Shown here: piece after piece, positions 62,001-64,000 of the stretch
Numbering within the stretch: position 1 is the first letter of the stretch
Layout of the letters: each line of letters begins with the position of its first letter
Assembly (NCBI GenBank): GCA_030526155.1
Contig: JAUNDI010000004.1
Location: forward strand, 1-64,000
Length of the DNA stretch: 64,000 nt
Reading direction: 5' to 3'
Source: Bacteroidia bacterium
GTDB taxonomy: Bacteria > Bacteroidota > Bacteroidia > Bacteroidales > Marinilabiliaceae
Made by a program: the position numbers and the translations under genes
Notes under the pieces: generated by a model
What the model was told of the DNA's origin: nothing
Databases searched by the model: none
Seen by the model: only the letters and a program-made list of their open reading frames with translations

Positions 62001-63938
62001 ACGGAAATCGTCATACGAGAAATAGAAGCCATCACCGTATAGTGAGAGCATACCTGCATCGAGACGGCCATTAAACTGGAAATCGCGATTTCGCTTAAGT
62101 TGGATTTTATTCTCTTCAGGGAAGAAAGAGACATTTTGGTAGTCAGATACAGCAATACCCTTGACACCTATCAGTTGGATATCATAATTTTTTAGGTCGA
62201 GGATACCATTAGGCGCTGAGGCTTGGCTACTTGGGAGGACTGCCACGTTATCCTTTGGCGTTAGGTCTACGTTACTTTCGAAACGGATGACATCATAATC
62301 CTTCTTTCCCACTTGATAATCGAGGTAATCTAGCAGACGTTGACGGACGGAGACCATATCAGTAGCTTGATCATAATCTATGAAACCCTGATATGAGAGA
62401 TTTATCAACTCATTACGGATAGAGGACCTTTGGATACCACGATAATCAGAATAATCGGCGGCGGTAAAAGGCATACCCCCCATATAGTGGTAGAAATCTG
62501 CTATATATTGAAAAGGATGGGTAAGATCCATACCTTGGAGTTGGTGGAAGAATTCAGGACGATAATAATTTACCGACTCGAATGTAGCATAAGCTCGGGC
62601 TGCGCCATCCACCATGCCCAGCTCCATATACGGCTGGTCCATATGCCATCGAATCTGCTGGACATCCATATTAACCATGTGGAACGTATCGAAGTACTTA
62701 GTCTGTTCGATACCCTCACCGAGGCGAATCATACGAATGGTACGCCCCTTATCAAGATATGTGAAATGTAGACCAGGGTGAACTATTTCCTTATCATCAA
62801 GTTTTATTGAGATAGACGCTTGAGCGCTCTCGATACGATTTGGGAAGAGCGTAAAGCTAAGAGACCTTACGACGATAAATAGTGTATCATTACGATATAT
62901 GCTCAGTTCGGCTGGCATATCGCCTGTACCAGAGCCACGCATTTTGGCACCATCTTGAGCGAAGCCGCCATGGTAATCCATATCCTTAAATATCTGTTTT
63001 ACCTCGCGACGCTCATCTGTAGTTTCGAATTTAGGGTAGTTTTTGCCGTGGAGAGATTGCACGCTTATGAGGCGATGCTCGACGGTACCATATAGAGGTT
63101 CAGCGAAATAATCCTTGTTTACGAACTTAGCCTGTTTGATATTGACGGTAGACTTTGTCATATCATGTTTGTATTCTCCGAATACGGCATAAGTTTGATC
63201 AGCAGGGAGCCCTACCCTCTCCCATGTAATACGGCCCTCGGTGCCATACCATTGCATCTCGTCGAAGAGATATTTACCCTTAGTATCTAGGATGATGATA
63301 CTATCTGTTTGAGACGCACATACGAGGCGGGTAGAAGGCACATCTATCTCCAACTGCTTTTCACCCTCTACGAATACGGCATTAGAAGTATCTATACGCC
63401 ATTGAATAGCCGAGGTATAGCCCAAGGTACGATTGTGGGCATACATATTTGTAGATTGGATGAACTTATTGATGTATTTGAGATTAGGCTTGACGGTAAG
63501 TTTTTTTATGAGTTGGTCGTGCCATACGGTAAAGTTATTACCTGAGATATTAGGGTTATTATCCGTAAGGCGGAGCACCTCGATAAGATTCTTGTAATCT
63601 GGGAGAGGGCGGGCGCTTTTGAGTTTACGGAGGAGATTTATATCATGAATGATGCGGGCACGTAGTTCGTCAGACGTTTGAGGAGCCATGAAGAACTTTT
63701 CGAACTCCTCGAAATACTCCTCTGCCTTTTTTTTGCTAGCAGAAGTAGAGAAATATTCACCCAACTGCTGAATAAACTCTGTTGGCTCGGTACTAAACTG
63801 CGGTTTAGTTTGAGCAAAGACGACTGAAGAGTATTGATGTTTAGAGGTGAGGAGAGAAGTTGTGATACCCAAGAAGAGGAGCACAACAAATATGCGTAGG
63901 AATTTTATTATCGTTGTGTATGTTGACTGTTGCATCAT
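59010..63938 (-). CDS. Giant exported protein of unknown function
   Basis: 1642 residues, not recognised. An N-terminal hydrophobic signal or anchor (about 11-31, IKFLRIFVVLLFLGITTSLL) precedes a helical region (about 50-150) and then a very long beta-rich body with many alternating hydrophobic/charged strands and no catalytic motif I can identify. The last 30 residues are extremely acidic (SPPEEDEDDAYEDTPEDNP). No LPXTG, lipobox or T9SS C-terminal barrel is seen. Bacteroidota carry long conserved hypotheticals of this type. Probably periplasmic or envelope-associated. It is immediately upstream of purL. Confidence 0.7.
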   Translation of the reverse strand: MMQQSTYTTIIKFLRIFVVLLFLGITTSLLTSKHQYSSVVFAQTKPQFSTEPTEFIQQLGEYFSTSASKKKAEEYFEEFEKFFMAPQTSDELRARIIHDINLLRKLKSARPLPDYKNLIEVLRLTDNNPNISGNNFTVWHDQLIKKLTVKPNLKYINKFIQSTNMYAHNRTLGYTSAIQWRIDTSNAVFVEGEKQLEIDVPSTRLVCASQTDSIIILDTKGKYLFDEMQWYGTEGRITWERVGLPADQTYAVFGEYKHDMTKSTVNIKQAKFVNKDYFAEPLYGTVEHRLISVQSLHGKNYPKFETTDERREVKQIFKDMDYHGGFAQDGAKMRGSGTGDMPAELSIYRNDTLFIVVRSLSFTLFPNRIESAQASISIKLDDKEIVHPGLHFTYLDKGRTIRMIRLGEGIEQTKYFDTFHMVNMDVQQIRWHMDQPYMELGMVDGAARAYATFESVNYYRPEFFHQLQGMDLTHPFQYIADFYHYMGGMPFTAADYSDYRGIQRSSIRNELINLSYQGFIDYDQATDMVSVRQRLLDYLDYQVGKKDYDVIRFESNVDLTPKDNVAVLPSSQASAPNGILDLKNYDIQLIGVKGIAVSDYQNVSFFPEENKIQLKRNRDFQFNGRLDAGMLSLYGDGFYFSYDDFRVELKRVDRMRLKVKTDKFDHEGKPVQETVKSMVRDITGYVEIDRPDNKSSRKLYAGYPKLTSKENSKVYYDDQSIQNGRYKRDVFYYTVDPFTFEDINNIQHDNAKFEGVLTTGIFPDIRHPLVIREDNSLGMVVRSPNEGYPIYDGVATFYNDVDLSWSGLLGNGELEYLTSRSISPRFTFLPDIVHGKTSDFIVRETVGTTSYPGVELGQSTTVMVDGTPYKGQTQLYFAPFAQQLNVSSTRGKFNMFPTTKNESGFECQLMGALNVTPTGLWGTGRIDIDEKRVKMEGAYMSFDDHSVTADTTFFRTEAWREELQRYVPDYGELRKDIVVKHPDTDPDDAKGKKRKFYEKEYRLADAHSKGRNEALKENATFQMIDPVAHGAVMERRMTSRLDFATRIGEFKFTVKGNDMTFKEVKYEANVQFFTWNMDHNEITIGQRGSSGNRFYSTAEGDYEDEERLNFLVPVAVYTGQELFCEEVKEVNAADATIQLLDKEGKLTIRSANSNKSKIDQLTNTQIVIAPKDSVGNSISSHTIYNAKARIDGSQSYQAWGDYDFYNALNKKYPIYMDSIGTNVDRRTKKGTTYAWGRVGEDINFDEHFAYKGKLGIQAGRQLLEYRGGARMIQESPYLTKGYVRFESVVDPNNVRIPIGERTVNWKNGEIDRGLFRTYDSTHVYSAFLEVKKSKGDRPIGRAEGVLYFNKVFNSFDILPEEKIEKPEFVGNLLRYTPETHTAMLSGNLDLQTTLPPLRKHGLDLLLAGDAEHNREANEVKISSVMELYSEIPTELSTMVFKQLLSSKAKMCDSTAYRYESRMVMLHDTAEFNQIKRERWTGMYVDPKTKEEYLPDDNYSPTFTFSDFNLYWCTSKRAWMCDTVVNIMMMHNRNVNRIVRIKSEMRIFKDNTDMEMHISFDGDSWIYLRFYNKLFMYSSDHDFNKAIIDLKSKRVSQGNKKQVQKFLTNFGCDFGDDNADSPPEEDEDDAYEDTPEDNPDQQE

Positions 63939-63970
63939 CTAGGGATTGATAGTGTATGACAACATGGACG

Positions 63971-63999
63971 CAAAGATATTATAAAATAGAGGAAATCAC
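63971..63999 (-). promoter_or_regulatory. Promoter of the giant gene-purL operon
   Basis: Minus strand TATCTTTG at 63978-63971, with GTG (one mismatch to TTG) at 63999-63997, an 18-nt spacer. Predicted leader about 26 nt. Confidence 0.5.
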
Positions 64000-64000
64000 G

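Overview
The window is chromosomal DNA of a Bacteroidota member, most likely order Bacteroidales. The evidence is the gene set (TonB receptors with an STN domain, a DUF4249 lipoprotein, a type IX secretion Plug protein, Na+-NQR, a methylmalonyl-CoA decarboxylase pump, a FecI/FecR-type pair) together with promoters of the Bacteroidota form TTG-N18..21-TAnnTTTG and little use of Shine-Dalgarno sites. I cannot name the genus. No tRNA, rRNA, CRISPR array, insertion sequence or prophage was recognised.

Layout: 1-5226 (minus) is an envelope/housekeeping run: metallo-beta-lactamase-fold hydrolase, argS, secreted lipase, FemAB/GNAT-like transferase, and a polyprenyl-phosphate-type glycosyltransferase cut by the left edge. 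5502-9151 (minus) holds exbB-exbD-tonB and a TPR-like exported protein. 9327-12091 (plus) holds a Cof-type phosphatase, trkA and a beta-phosphoglucomutase-like phosphatase. 12395-17398 (plus) is a cell-surface signalling module in an unusual order: ECF sigma factor, STN-TonB receptor, DUF4249 lipoprotein, and a 157-residue anti-sigma-like protein that lacks the normal FecR core domain. 17520-24047 is a divergent hexuronate regulon: lacI-exuT-yhcH one way, uxaC-kdgK-eda the other, with two identical operators in between. 24181-34147 (plus) holds rpmH, a small membrane protein, a TonB receptor, yicC-gmk-nadD-ABCF-nudix, and class I fumarase. 34630-39780 (minus) is the sodium-pumping methylmalonyl-CoA decarboxylase operon (mmdA, a LTD-OadG fusion, biotin carrier, oadB) ending in galM. 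40513-46313 (minus) is nqrABCDEF. 46416-48607 (plus) holds a T9SS Plug protein and a CatA-like acetyltransferase. 48688-53975 (minus) holds a FadL-like porin and an etfB-etfA-acyl-CoA dehydrogenase operon. 54265-55191 holds an orphan basic ORF and a frameshifted nuclease remnant. 55280-63938 (minus) holds a 1642-residue exported protein of unknown function followed at 25 nt by purL.

Metabolic theme: two sodium-coupled systems (NQR and methylmalonyl-CoA decarboxylase) sit next to each other, with fumarase nearby, which fits a fumarate/succinate-propionate fermenter. Uronic acids enter through ExuT/UxaC/KdgK/Eda, but the fructuronate-to-KDG steps are not encoded here.

The most unexpected signals lie outside the genes. 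(1) A 44-nt intergenic repeat occurs in tandem at three places. Each intact unit reads as a 15-codon mini-ORF whose TGA overlaps the ATG of the next unit. (2) A 9-nt CTAG-containing minisatellite recurs in three spacers. (3) A candidate ~160-nt non-coding RNA upstream of mmdA has its own promoter and terminator. (4) The lacI promoter has its operator exactly inside the -33/-7 spacer. All functional statements are inferred from reading the sequence; no database search was run.
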